The notes under the pieces: model-generated
Databases searched by the model: none
What the model saw: only the letters and a program-made list of their open reading frames with translations
What the model was told of the DNA's origin: nothing
Shown here: positions 24,012-34,856 of the stretch, piece after piece
Position numbering within the stretch: position 1 is the stretch's first letter
How the letters are laid out: each line of letters starts with the position of its first letter
Made by a program: the position numbers and the translations under genes
NCBI GenBank assembly: GCA_942159475.1
Contig: OW804097.1
Coordinates: 114,018,582 to 114,082,581 of the forward strand
Length of the DNA stretch: 64,000 nucleotides
Reading direction: 5' to 3'
Source: Sthenelais limicola
Lineage: Eukaryota; Annelida; Polychaeta; Phyllodocida; Sigalionidae

Positions 24012-24236
24012 AGGATCAGACTTTCAGAAAATGTACAATTGGTAGCTGTACAAATTTAGTACATTCTGCTAAATTAGGCTACAATTTGGTCAATAGTAGG
24101 TAAATCCGAGTATATTCGGCATTGGATTGATTCTAGTGATCTGTTTGGTTTGGTTGAACTGTATTTTGAACTTTAAATTTGGGTTATTTGAGAAGATTGT
24201 TGAAAGTGAATTGTACATTTTCTGGCGACTTTACCC
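24012..24236 (+). mobile_element. R1 MITE copy
   Basis: Starts AGGATCAGACTTTCAGAAAA and ends GCGACTTTACCC. About 10 bp of the 3' interior (the GTCTG block) is deleted. Confidence 0.85.
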
Positions 24237-24943
24237 ACTAAAGTGTCTGCAGCTCCCTCATTCACACCGTTCCCGTGGGAAGAGGATATGCTACTAAGTA
24301 AGGCTTATGTAATGTACATGTTTGAGATGTATATATTCTAGCCATTAATCACTTAAATGGTGTATAAGTACCATTTAAGAGACAAACATAAGATTTGTTG
24401 TGTATCAGTTTCGATGTAACTATGGCAACCACATGTGTTTGACACGTGTAAATACCTATGCCTTTATCTCATTGGTCATAATTCTGACAACATGTGGTCT
24501 GCATTTGCCTTGTTATAAAGGCTATAGAGCCCATGATCAGAAGATGAATTCTTAATAGGACTTAAGCGTAGTAGAAACTTTTAAAAATTGTCCGGCCTTG
24601 TTGTAACCGTTTCCAAGAGTAGTAGTATATTCTGTTAGCGTAGTAGTATGGAGACGAAGTCACTTAAATTTAATAAGACAAAAATGGGCAACGTATGAAA
24701 ACTTCCCTGAGGGATAGTGCGTTTTTTTCTAAAAAATTGTTTAAATATTGTATATTGGCCCGAAATGAAATAAAAAAAAAAAAAAAAAAGTACAAGAAAC
24801 ACAAGACTTCAGAACAAAACAAGTATATATTTCCTTCTTTCATTTTGCAATTGGTACAAGAATCATTCAATAATGACCATCAGAAACATGGGAAAGAGTG
24901 TATTGAGACCATGCTGAGAGAAGAGCTGGCAGGACTGGTGAGA

Positions 24944-25170
24944 AGGTGAAATCGTCCGAAAATGTACAATTCACCTTCACCAATCCTCTCAAATAACCCA
25001 AATTTAAGATAAAACTGAGGTTAAAAACTCAATTCAACACAACCAAACAGATTGTCTGAATCAAGTCAATAAAACAATATATACCCAGTATTGCCCATTT
25101 TCCGGCCCAATTTAGCAGCATTTCCTTAATGAGTTGTGCTTTCCATTGTACATTTTCGGAAGATCTGTCT
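24944..25170 (-). mobile_element. R1 MITE copy
   Basis: Starts AGGTGAAATCGTCCGAAAAT and ends GGAAGATCTGTCTC, with both terminal triplets eroded. Confidence 0.82.
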
Positions 25171-25174
25171 CATA

Positions 25175-25700
25175 TGGAGGGGCTGCAGCCTATTTAATAA
25201 AGTAGTGAACAGTATTTCAATTTTGTTAGAGTTACCCTCTGGCTACTGGTAAGGTATTTATATTTTTGCTTCAAACCTCTCCTCAGGGAATTCCTCAAGT
25301 GTTCATATAAGACTGAGTATTGCCCGGGGAATGGCTGTTGGCGGGAAGAGTTTGATAAAACAAGTTCAAGAATGTTTCTCAGGAGATTTTGATTTTCAAG
25401 GGAGAACTTCTTTTTCCAAACGAAATCCTCTGCAATGAATACGATCCATGAAAAAACGTTGTCAAGTTTGAATACACAAACTTATCTTAAACCACTTTGA
25501 AGGAAATGAATTGGAAAAGTTCCCTTTTACACTCAATTGTTCATTTAAATGAAAGAAATTAAGTGAAAATAAAGAACCTGTACGAAATCCAAAAGTAGAT
25601 TAACAGGTTTGGTGCTCTAAAACAGGTTCTTCTAGACATAGCCTACTACTTTAGTTGTTGATGTAATTCCCTTTAAATTGGTGAAAGTATTAGTCAGGCT
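25175..25700. other. No gene recognised
   Basis: Unique sequence. A pyrimidine-rich tract plus CAG near 25285 (CAAACCTCTCCTCAG) resembles a splice acceptor, but no open exon follows convincingly. Confidence 0.4.
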
Positions 25701-26560
25701 AAGATCAAATTAAAGAGATAAACCATGGAAAAAAACTGAAAATAACATTTTGTTTAAACTTTGCCTCGTGAAAGAACAAGGTTATGTGAATTCAAAAAGC
25801 CTATAAAAACAATATGTCATGGGGTTAGTTTTCATTTCAGAGAGCCCTGAAATTGATGGTGGATTACTATAGAAGTCTATGAGAAAAGGACAATTTTTTT
25901 CGTTTTTTCAGTATAAAAAAAAAATTGAAAATAACTTTTTCCTAAAAATCTCTATAAACATAGCTAACATATTGCTTTACCTTTTCAAGCAATAAAAAAT
26001 GGGGGTCACCAACTTTTTAAAAAAGTTATTCAACAGAACCTGCATCCCGATGAGTTAAAAACAGGAATATTGAAGATTTTCAATGCTAAATAATATCTTT
26101 CAAAATATGTTGATACCCTGTTCTCTCATGCATGAGGGTAAACCTGTATAGTGGTTATGTTTAGAAGACATTTCAACTGAAAAATGTTATTTGTCTGTCT
26201 GAAATCTTGGAAAAACTGAGAAAATATCCATTTTCCCCACATACTTCAATACGGTACTAAACTTTGGTGGTCTCTAGAATGAAAAAAAATATGCTGAGAT
26301 CCATTTTTTTTTCTTTTTGTTATCCCCCAACCATGTTCTTTCTCAAGACGAAGTTTGAAAAAATTATTGTCACTCCTTATTTTTCATGCATTAGTTCCTG
26401 GAACTCCCGCCTGCAGCAGTGCATATGACAGTGGTTTATCTCTTTAAGCGAGAAAAGTGAGTTAAATAGGGTTCTAGGATTTGAGTGCTGGGTGGCAGTA
26501 CGAAGCTTGTGTTTATTTTCGGCGAAAATGTTTTTTGCACGGGTCCACAACTCATCCAGG
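25690..26560 (+). repeat. R8 repeat, split by a TTAA element; uninterrupted copy at 46735-46890
   Basis: AGGCTAAGATCAAATTAA lies left of the insertion and GCGAGAAAAGTGAGTTAA right of it. They continue into GAAGCTTGTGTTTATTTTCG and GCACGGGTCCACAACTCAT. Reverse-complemented, the same sequence runs without interruption near 46735-46890. Confidence 0.75.
25714..26443 (+). mobile_element. TTAA-flanked non-autonomous element, 730 bp
   Basis: Ends are AGAGATAAACCATGG on the left and, inverted, AGAGATAAACCACTG on the right. TTAA lies immediately outside both ends (25710-25713, 26444-26447). The uninterrupted sequence is visible in the related repeat near 46870, where the host reads straight through one TTAA. 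No transposase frame is present. TTAA duplication is typical of piggyBac and Kolobok superfamilies; the ends seen here do not decide between them. Confidence 0.8.
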
Positions 26561-26965
26561 TTTATCAATTATTGGACATTTTAAACACATTCAAAGTTAG
26601 CAGCTTTTATCTTGTTTTCAGGGTTAGTTTTGTATAAATTATAAGGAGTTAGCTTTTACTTTTGTATGGTACACCAAACTGTGACTGACTGCTTTAATCC
26701 CAAGAGGATATTGAATAAATAAAGAGAATGGAACTTGGTGCTAGTAATTTAATATTAAAATATCGCATGGACAAATGTTAATATCTAAATCATTGTTTTG
26801 GGTTTAAATAGTCGTAAAGTATCTAAAAGCTAAAAGAAAACCCCATTCAAATTTTGATTGTAAACATATGAAAAAAATATTTTTATTGCACCCCACTTAT
26901 CGCACCTCTCAAATGGAATGCGCATATAACACATAAAGGAACTGAGGCAGTGTTGAACATGGACG
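26560..26965. other. No feature recognised
   Basis: AT-rich unique DNA. Confidence 0.45.
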
Positions 26966-26970
26966 TTAAT

Positions 26971-27318
26971 AGGGGAGTTGCATAGCCGCCATTTTGAATC
27001 CTAATTCGAATGACATTATGGGACTAATGGTACAATCTAAAATCTATAGAAATCATGCCACTTTCAGCATGGGCTATTTATCAGTGCTCTAATGTCAATA
27101 TCCATGTGTTATACATATTTCTATAACACAAGTCTCCATCCTTCCCATCATTCATTTGGTTTTCATAGAACATTTATAAAAGCTGTGATATTCGTGAAAA
27201 CATTCTTGCAAATTTTTATGAGAATATTCCCCAAAAAATATTCGTAGGTCAGATTTCATCAAAATCCGCCCCATGATGCACTGTACCAGACATGCGCAGT
27301 GGCACATGCAAATCCCCT
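26971..27318 (+). mobile_element. R3 MITE, full length (348 bp)
   Basis: Starts AGGGGAGTTGCATAGCCGCC and ends CACATGCAAATCCCCT, with AT on each side. The interior includes CATTTTGAATCC, GCATGGGCTATTTATCAGTG, CATTCATTTGG and GACATGCGCAGTGG. Non-coding. Confidence 0.9.
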
Positions 27319-27618
27319 ATTTATTGGCAGGTAAACTACATAGAGGATTAGGCGTATATGTACAAGCCTGCTGCATTATGTATGGAGGGTTGGCAGAGGG
27401 TGAATGGTCACATTAAGGTCTTCCATGCATAATGTATGTAACTAGATCAGGGTTAACATGAACACACTGGAGGCATTCATGTAAGGTCATCTAAGGGTCA
27501 TCCTCCTGTGTATATAACAGGTCAGTGGTGCTAGTGATGCCAGAGTCAAAGAGAATTCATGAATTTATCACAGCTATCCATCAAATATTGTATTATAGCT
27601 CTGGATTTATCTATAGTA

Positions 27619-28202
27619 GGGTGAAATCGTCAGAAAATGTACAATAGAGGATTTGTATGTCTCACTGCGCATGTCTATTGCAGTGCATGCTCGGATAGAT
27701 TCTGTTGAATTCTGACATATTAATATTAGAAAATATTTCATCAAAAATTGTAAGAATGTTTTCACCAATATCAGCTATATAGCTTTTATAATCATCTATG
27801 AAGACCAAATGCATGATGGGAAAGATGGAGGGTATGTCATGGAAACATGATTAACACATGGATATTGACATTAGAGCACTGATAAATAGTCCATGCTGAA
27901 CATTGCATGGTTTCCATAGACTATAGACTGCACCATTAGTCCCATAATTCCATGCGAATCAAGATTCAAAATGACGGCTATGCAAGTCCCCTATTCACCT
28001 TCAGCAATCCTCTGAAATAACCCAAATTCAAAACAAAAATTCAGTTCAAAATTCGGTTCAACATAACCAAACAGATTGTCTGTGAGTCAATTCAATAGCG
28101 AATATTCAGATATGCCAAGTATTGGACATTTTCCAGCCCAATTTAGTAGCATTTCCTAAATGTGTAGAGCTGCCGATTGTACATTTCCTGAAGATCTGAC
28201 CC
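27619..28202 (-). mobile_element. R1 MITE with AGTA duplication, split by R3
   Basis: The left terminus GGGTGAAATCGTCAGAAAAT runs to ACAAT at 27645, then R3 intervenes. R1 resumes with ATTCACCTTCAGCAATCC and ends GATCTGACCC at 28202. AGTA flanks the whole composite (27615-27618, 28203-28206), so R1 arrived first. Confidence 0.9.
27646..27992 (-). mobile_element. R3 MITE nested in the R1 terminus
   Basis: Starts AGAGGATTTGTATGTCTCAC and ends GGCTATGCAAGTCCCCT. AT is duplicated at 27644-27645 and 27993-27994. The target is GTACAAT|T inside the R1 inverted repeat, the same motif hit at 57912. Confidence 0.9.
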
Positions 28203-28204
28203 AG

Positions 28205-28905
28205 TAGAGTTCCAGAGGAGTGGGTGAGTGGGTAGATGGGGGACGGGTGAGGAGAGGTAGGTTGGGGGTGATGTAAAGGGGAGGAGGAGGTTGAGTGAGG
28301 GAGGTCCCAAAGGTAGGCTGTGGGGTAGCATGGGAAAGTGGGGTACAGGGGGATGTTAGGGGAGGATGAGGTAGAGGGATTTGGTCACTGTTTTAAACAG
28401 CTGAGGGGCCCCGTTGCATTGAGGGTCAGATTAGTATAGTATAGGCTGTGAGAGATATAATTTGATCTGATTAATAGAAATAGAAATAGAAGTATAGTGA
28501 TCTATAGTTGTAAGTCCCTGTTGATTATTTTAATAGAAATAACATACCTACTATGATTAGTTATGAGATTGGATATATAGTATATTAACAAAATTATCTT
28601 CATATATAATATGATTATTTAAGTTTGAGCAATCAAACATTTTAACAAAAATAGTACATATGTTGATGTGACTCATGGGGCAGACATCTCCTATATCCGT
28701 ATATCAAATCTAATGTTATTACTTGCACATTTGGCAACGTTACAAACATATTTTCTGTGATTAATAACAAAGTCGCATTATTTGACATTCAGTGGAGAGC
28801 TATGCCTGGGCCCTGGCACTGAGCCAAAAATCACAAACATCGCCGAATCATTTATAATCCATCACAATGTTAGAGTGCAATTTGTTTTTGTATTGGTATT
28901 ATTAT
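28205..28905. other. No gene recognised
   Basis: Begins with a G-rich, low-complexity stretch (28210-28380) whose minus-strand frame is proline/leucine rich by composition, followed by AT-rich unique DNA. Confidence 0.45.
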
Positions 28906-28911
28906 CTATGT

Positions 28912-29155
28912 GGGCGAAGTCGGCAGAAAATGTACAATTCGCCTTCACCAATTCTCTGAAATAACCCAAATTTCAGCCGAAAATAAAGGTCAAAATACAG
29001 TTCAACCTTACCAAACAGATTGCTAGAATCAATGCAATGTCGAATATACTCGAATTTAACAAGTATTGACCAAATTGCAGCCTAATTTAGCAGAATTCTC
29101 TAAATGTGTTCAGCTATTTAGCTATTCAATTGTATATTTTCTGAAAATCTGACCC
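28912..29155 (-). mobile_element. R1 MITE copy
   Basis: Starts GGGCGAAGTCGGCAGAAAAT and ends GAAAATCTGACCC. A short insertion (TATTTAGC repeated) lies near the right end. Confidence 0.87.
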
Positions 29156-29309
29156 CTAAAAAAACTTACTTCCAATACAGACGTCCAGAGCGAAACCATG
29201 TAATGTCTGCCATCTGAATATTAGCCTTGTATGTCCGAGTTAAAGCTAGGAAATCTGTTTCTGTAACACAATACATACGGTAATAAATAAGAATATCTGG
29301 TTAGATTAA

Positions 29310-29393
29310 TTTTGAACCTCATGTTGTTTTAAATATGGGTTTATTTAAGAATATTGGTGAAGGTGAATTGTACATTTTCTGACGCCCTCATCC
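29310..29393 (+). repeat. R1 right-end fragment
   Basis: TTGAACCTCATGTTGTTTTA through GGTGAAGGTGAATTGTACAT to CGCCCTCATCC. The left two thirds are missing. Confidence 0.7.
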
Positions 29394-29406
29394 ATATGTA
29401 ATACAT

Positions 29407-29639
29407 GGGTCAGATCGTCAGAAAAAGTACAATCGGCAGCTCTACACATTTAGTAAATTCTGCAAAATTAAGCTGAAATGGTCAATACTAGGTATATGTG
29501 AATATATTTGGTACTGGGTTGATTCAAACAATCTGTTTGGTAAGGATGAATTGAATTTTGAACCTAATTTTTGTCATGAATTTTGGTTATTCGAGAGGAT
29601 TGCTGAAGGCGAATTGTACATTTTCTGACGATGTCACCC
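29407..29639 (+). mobile_element. R1 MITE copy
   Basis: GGGTCAGATCGTCAGAAAAA to GACGATGTCACCC. An R2 copy begins within about 10 bp of its right end. Confidence 0.88.
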
Positions 29640-29905
29640 GTATGTGGTGTGTTACAGGGAAATGAGTCGCAAGTCGCAAAAAAAATGGATTTTAAGATAT
29701 CATCATATCTGAAAAGATGAGGTCAAGCCGACTGTAATCATGCTAAGCACTAGAACATCCAATAAGTGTTTCTGAATTTAAATTTTGATATTTTGAGTTT
29801 AGAAAAAGAAGTTTGCAATAACTCTGGGCGGCGAATTACTAGTAAAGTAGTTAAATATTATGTACCCTATTGGATGAGCTTAGAAATGTATGGATGTATT
29901 TAATA

Positions 29906-31105
29906 CACTGTCCCGCGCACCGTACCCGCGGGATACGAAATTGGATACGAAATTCTTGTCCCCACTTTTGATACGAAATTTTCCGTCTCAGCGTATTCGC
30001 GCGGCGTTTTTCGTACCTGCGACGGGTACCTGGGAAAGCTAAAGGATTAGGATTAGGCTGGCCGGCCAGTGCCAGACAAACTGGCATGACCATTAGTGCA
30101 TGACGGCCACTAGTGTAGAACCACTGATGCCAAACAGAGAAAAAAACTTGCCTATGCTTGGGTTCGATCTAAGAACCTTGGGGTTCACAAGCGAGCATGC
30201 TAACCACTACACCACAGAACCAGCTGTAAGTTAGACCTCAAGGAATCACTCTGGATGATAATAGTGTGTGTGAGAGAGAGGGAGAGAGAAATGCAGACAA
30301 TGACAGAAAGAGAAAGAGGGGAGAGGCAGACAGGAGGATTGCAATTGAAAGAAAGTAAGAAAGAGATGGGCGGGAAAGGAGAGGAAGAGCAGGGAATGTT
30401 TTTTTTCATGAATATATATTGAATATATCCAGGTATATGTGTGATGATTTACAGGAAAATGTGCCAGAATATAAAAAAAACTCAACAATATTTCTTTCTG
30501 TTTTAGATAGCTCACAACTCCCTCAAAATGCGTCCGATCTGAATATAAAATTTGGGATAAACTCGGCAGAAATTCTCTTTTATTCGGACGAAATTCGGGC
30601 TAAATGCGGACGAAATTCGGGCTAAATTCGGACTTCACATATTGGGCCACTGTGTCGCCATTTCCCAGCGGATTGGAATACTTTAAAAAGCTCTGTAATG
30701 CTGACATGTTCCCGGTTTGTTTGATATACAATACAAGTTCATAGCTTTAATTAACCTGCCTGTACAGACGTTAATTAATAATTTAATATATATTTCATAT
30801 TATTATAAGTATTCCGACATAATTTTAGACTGTCGGGCATATACCTTAGGTTAAAACAATATTTAATAAATTTCACCTTATAGGTAGGCTTCCAAAATCC
30901 AATACGAAAAACGGAGCGCGAATACGGAGCATATCATATTTCGTCTCCATGATTCAAACCACCGTTTTTCGTATCAGAAGTTCAGGCAATTTCGTCACCA
31001 CAGTTCAGCAGTAGCGTTCGCGGTGCTCAGTAGACAAAAATCGTCACACTGAAGATGAAAAAGCTCGCCGCTCCGTATCGCCCGGGTACGGTGCGCGGGA
31101 GAGTG
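29906..31105 (+). mobile_element. CACTG-ended element (1.2 kb) nested in R2
   Basis: The left end CACTGTCCCGCGCACCGTAC and the inverted right end CACTCTCCCGCGCACCGTAC form a ~27-bp GC-rich inverted repeat. TA is present on both sides (29904-29905, 31106-31107). Tandem-like GATACGAAATT motifs lie inside the left end, and GATACGG/AATACGG motifs near the right. It contains the tRNA-like segment at 30149-30221 and no transposase frame. The 2-bp TA duplication with CACTG ends fits Tc1/mariner-type or CACTA-type elements; not resolved. Confidence 0.65.
30149..30221 (-). tRNA. tRNA-like pseudogene or SINE head
   Basis: The minus strand reads GGTTCTGTGGTGTAGTGGTT, then AGCATGCTCGC, TTGTGAA, and a T-arm around AGATCGAACCC, for a total of 73 nt. 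The A box (TGGTGTAGTGGTTAGCATG) is excellent and the B box (AGATCGAACCC) good. The layout gives a D-arm, a 7-base anticodon loop with GTG, and a T-arm CTTAG/CCAAG. The anticodon stem does not pair and the acceptor has only about 5 of 7 pairs, so it is not a functional tRNA. AAGTTTTTTTCTC, a possible Pol III stop, follows at once. Probably tRNA-derived (His-like anticodon) and degraded, or the head of a SINE. Confidence 0.55.
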
Positions 31106-31262
31106 TACACGGTCCTGACATTTGATACACGGATTCATACTACTAGGAGCATTAGATAACCCAAAAGATGAGAACATTCGTACAAAGAGATCTTGTGAAC
31201 GAAATGCTTTGATAGATCTGGAGACCTGTGACTCATTTTCCTGAATCATATCACATAGATAC

Positions 31263-31576
31263 GCTAACCCAAGTCTCCATCCTTTTCATCATGCATTTGG
31301 ATTTCATGGATAACTTTCTAGAGACTATAAATGCCCATTCACATTAACACGACCAGCCGGCCGATCCTTGCCGGCTGTAATACTTTAACATTATGTATTT
31401 TGCCGTGCGGCAGCCGTACACCAATCGGCCGTTGTAATGTGAATGGGCTTTTATACAGAAAGAAATACATTGCTAGTTTTTGTTTTAAAAACTCAATATT
31501 TTTATGTCAGATCCAAAGTTAATCTTACCCAGCATGCACTGTAACAGACATGCGCAGTGCCACATGCATGTCCCCT
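31263..31576 (+). mobile_element. R3 MITE, left-truncated, carrying a nested hairpin MITE
   Basis: Lacks the AGGGGA left end. It starts in the interior at AACCCAAGTCTCCATCCTTT and ends GCGCAGTGCCACATGCATGTCCCCT. It is interrupted at 31328-31453. Confidence 0.8.
31328..31453. mobile_element. Small hairpin MITE (126 bp) nested in R3
   Basis: Ends are TAAATGCCCATTCACATTA and, inverted, TAAAAGCCCATTCACATTAC. TA lies on each side. Internal inverted blocks (GGCCGATCC versus ATCGGCC) extend the pairing. The small open frame over it is incidental. Confidence 0.75.
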
Positions 31577-31736
31577 ATTCCTAATTAATAGTTCCTAATT
31601 AAGAGTTTATAATTGAAACGTATCACTGAATGTGAAATATCTACGAAATAAAATTTGTTTAAACAAAAACAAGAAGAAGATATATGAAACATCATATCAA
31701 GACTCCTCCCCTCCTCCACGCCATAGTTGTCTGATA

Positions 31737-31971
31737 CGAGTCAGATCTTCAGAAAATGGTCAATATGTCTTCACCAACCCTCTCAGATAACCCACATTCA
31801 AGACAAAAATGAGCTTCAACATTTATTTAACATAACAGAACTGATACATTAAATCAATGCGATACCAAATATACTCAAATATTCCCGGTATTCATCATTT
31901 TTCAGCCTCATTTAGCAAATACTGTAAATGTGTTGAGCTGCCAATGTATACATTTTCTGACGATCTGACCC
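31737..31971 (-). mobile_element. R1 MITE copy
   Basis: Starts GAGTCAGATCTTCAGAAAAT and ends GACGATCTGACCC. Confidence 0.86.
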
Positions 31972-32295
31972 ATATAAATGCCCAAGGCCAACGCCAAAAC
32001 CGGAGTTTCCAGTTCACTCTCCTACCTGGAAAATAATTTACCCAGCCTAGGATTTGTTTAACCTGGTTAAAGTAAAATCGCAGAAAATCGGAATTAAAGT
32101 AGAAATGATATGCTCCATACCATAATACCATTAAAAACTAGATTTCACGATTTAAAACAATGATATTGGTAAGGAAAAAATCAGTTTTTACACTAGTTTC
32201 TAGCAAACAAACCTAGCGTACAAGTGCTCTGAGGCAGAAACACAGTTTTTTTTGTTGGCCTAGTTGGCTATGTCTCAGATCTACCTCTAGGCGAC

Positions 32296-32600
32296 GGCTG
32301 TCACTTTCACACCCATCTCCCCTTACACCTTATGGGTCAGATTTTCAGAAAATGTACAATTGCCAGCTCTACACATTTCGCTAAATTAGGTTGAAAAATG
32401 ATGAATACTGGGTATATCTGAGTATATTTGGTATCCTTTTGATTTAAAGTATCAGTTCTGTTATGTTAAACTGCATTTTGAAGCTCATTTCTGTCTTAAA
32501 TGGGGGTTATTTAAGAGGATTGGTGACGACAAATTGTACATTTTCTGAAAATCTGACCCATATACCTGTCACTTTCACACCCATCTCCCCTTACACCTTA
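32296..32600. repeat. ~36-bp direct repeats flanking an R1 copy
   Basis: CTGTCACTTTCACACCCATC followed by TCCCCTTACACCTTAT occurs immediately left of the R1 copy and again about 9 bp right of it, with CTGTCAC starting once more after that. The local repeat either predates the R1 insertion or duplicated with it. Confidence 0.8.
32334..32559 (+). mobile_element. R1 MITE copy (ATTTAAAGTATC subfamily)
   Basis: GGGTCAGATTTTCAGAAAAT to GAAAATCTGACCC. Close to the copies at 4455 and 45574. About 10 bp (AGTAAATTCTG block) is deleted near the left end. Confidence 0.88.
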
Positions 32601-32783
32601 TACCTGTCACACCTCCCCATGGCTGATCTAGAGGGGTGAAACCAGATACCCCCCACCCTACCACCCACCTTTAAACCCTCTCTCCTGCCCCCACTCCCCC
32701 CTCCCACCCATCTTGTTCTCAGCCTCCCTTTCTCAGCCTCTACCTTCCCGTATCACCTTTCCTGTCAACTACCTTTGCCTTAT

Positions 32784-32912
32784 GGGTGAAGTCGCCGGTC
32801 GCCAGAAAATGTAGGCCTACAATTCAGCTTCAGCAATTCTCTGAAATAACCCAAATTTTAGACGAAAATAAAGTTCAAAATACAGTTCAACCAAACCAAA
32901 CATAATGCTAAT
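32784..32912 (-). repeat. R1 left-half fragment
   Basis: Starts GGGTGAAGTCGCCGGTCGCC, where CGCCGGT is a small internal duplication, and breaks off after CAACCAAACCAAACATAATG. Confidence 0.75.
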
Positions 32913-33234
32913 TAGTCACACTTTCCTATCTTCATATAGGCTACCCATCTTTCCCCTTATAGTCCTGGGGCGGGTTTTGAAAAAGGGGTTTTTTGGTGAA
33001 ATTACGTTCAGGATTCATCCATCCCTAATATAACATTCCTCCCTCTAGCCCTCCATTCTCCTCCTAGCCTTCCCTCCTCATGGTCCTGGGTAAGACCATG
33101 AAGTGCCTTTCTGTCTCTTCTTCTCTGTTTCTCTCTCCCTTCTGCATTATCTGCATTTCCTGGGTATGATCATAAACTGCCTCCCTCTCAGCTCTCCCGC
33201 CCTTGATATAACCTTAGCCCCCCCCTCCTCCCCC

Positions 33235-33660
33235 TAACCCCCATCCTTCTAGCCCTCCCTCCTCCCCCTAGCCCTCCCCTTCCCTTCCAACCCCCACCCC
33301 AATCCAGTAACACTATGCCTCCTAACCCCTCCTTCTAGCCCTCCTGCTCCCCTAGCCCTTCCTGCTCCCCTAGCCCTCTCCTTCCCTTCCAACCCCCACC
33401 CCAATCCAGTAACACTATGCCTCCTAACCCCTCCTTCTAGCCCACCTGCTCCCCTAGCCCTTCCTGCTCCCCTAGTCCTCTCCTTCCCTTCCAACCCCGA
33501 CCCCAATCCAGTAACACTATGCCTCCTAACCCCTCCTTCTAGCCCACCTGCTCCCCTAGCCCTTCCTCCTCCCCTAGTCCTCTCCTTCCCTTCCAGCCCC
33601 CACCCCAATCCAGTAACACTATGCCTCCTAACCCCTCCTTCTAGCCCTCCTGCTTCCCCT
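33235..33660 (+). repeat. 102-bp C-rich minisatellite
   Basis: AATCCAGTAACACTATGCCT starts at 33301, 33403, 33505 and 33607, giving an exact 102-bp period over about four copies, with CCCTCCTTCTAGCCC and CTCCTTCCCTTCC inside. As 102 is 34 codons, the minus strand reads as a Gly/Arg-rich 34-residue repeat (GLEGKERTRG...), which I regard as non-coding. Confidence 0.92.
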
Positions 33661-33889
33661 CCCCTTCAACCCCACACCACCATTCACCCTTATTCCAACC
33701 ACCCATGTTAAAACTACTTAACACGATGCCACTTTAAAAGAAAACACAAAAACTTCTCTCTTTACAATATATCTCACAGAGACCCCAGTGTCTCCCACCT
33801 CCCCATCCACTAGTTCTCAGTGTATGCACACTACACCTCACAAGTAGTCATATCACCTTCTATAATACAGCAAATATTAGGGTGAAGTC

Positions 33890-34114
33890 TCCAGAAAATG
33901 TACAATCCAACTTCAACAATCCTCTCAAATAACCCAAATTTCAGAGGAACATAAAGTTCAAAATACAGTTCAACCTAACCAAACAGATTGCTAGAATCAA
34001 TGCAATGCTGAATATACTCGAATTTACCTAGTATTGACCACATTGCAGCCTCATTTAGCAGAATTTACTAAATGTGTACAGCTGCCAATTGTACATTTTC
34101 TGAAAATCTGACCC
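33890..34114 (-). mobile_element. R1 MITE copy
   Basis: GGGTGAAGTCTCCAGAAAAT to GAAAATCTGACCC. Second subfamily (GATTGCTAGAATCAATGCAA). Confidence 0.9.
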
Positions 34115-34313
34115 ATATCACCTTTTGTATTCCATCCAATATTACCTTCCTGCTTATACCATTGTCATACCAAGTATGCAATGTTTTTGTATGTATTGAA
34201 TTACTTTTACGCACTTCACTTTAGACCTGGAAAAAGGGTGTAAATATTTTGTAGAAATGTAATGGGGGAAGGTTTATTACAACAGAAGCAGCAGAGGACA
34301 TTCAAGGCTTAGA

Positions 34314-34545
34314 GGGTCAGATCTTAAAAAATTACAATCTGCAGATCTACACATTTAACACATTCTTCTAAATAACGCTAAAAAAGTGTCAATACTAGGT
34401 ATATCTGAGTATATTTGGCATTGGGTTGATTGGAGGAATCTGTTTTGTCATGTTGAACTGTATTTTGAACCTGATTTTTCTCTCAAATTAGGGTAATTTG
34501 AGAGGATTGCTGAAGGTGAATTGTACATTTTCCGACAATTTCACC
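34314..34545 (+). mobile_element. R1 MITE copy
   Basis: GGGTCAGATCTTAAAAAATT to CCGACAATTTCACCC. The left terminus is mutated at the CAGAAAATG core. Confidence 0.84.
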
Positions 34546-34749
34546 CTGGATATTGTAAGCTAGGGGTCTAGACCGGTTACACCTACACAAAGACTCTTTC
34601 TTTTCAACAAATTCTTTATTCAGATAAATTCCCTGACGAAAACTTAGCTTAGCCGTGGGTGTGCACCCCCCCCCCCTCCCCCAGCCTCCTGCATCCATCT
34701 GGTTAATATTTTATCAAAAGATACTCAAATAATCTCTTTCTGAGGCCGA

Positions 34750-34777
34750 CTTTTTCTTTTCTTTTCTTTTCTTTGTG
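34750..34777 (+). repeat. (TTTTC)n microsatellite
   Basis: Five TTTTC units in a row. Confidence 0.85.
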
Positions 34778-34856
34778 TCTTATATTTCTTATCGGGAAAT
34801 ACTCACCAGGAAATATATATAATTATATAATGTTTGTAATTAGGAAGTGTACAAAT

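Larger units (their letters stand above)
29641..31257 (+). mobile_element. R2-related MITE split by a CACTG-ended element
   Basis: Left part: GTGGTGTGTTACAGGGAAAT through GATCAAGCCGA-like (GGTCAAGCCGACTG) and TTACTAGTAAAGTAG blocks to TTTAATA. Right part resumes at TACACGGTCCTGACATTTGA and ends GACTCATTTTCCTGAATCAT ATCACA. The order of blocks matches the uninterrupted copy at 51658-52072. Confidence 0.75.

Noticed and set aside
26377..26568. 63-codon minus-strand frame
   Set aside because: It spans the junction between the TTAA element and the R8 repeat, so it is a chance fusion.
30149..30221. Functional tRNA-His
   Set aside because: The anticodon stem (CTCGC/CCCCA) does not pair and the acceptor stem has mismatches, despite good promoter boxes.
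33249..33608. 119-codon Gly/Arg-rich frame
   Set aside because: It follows the 102-bp minisatellite (34 codons per unit); no start context, domain or splice signals.
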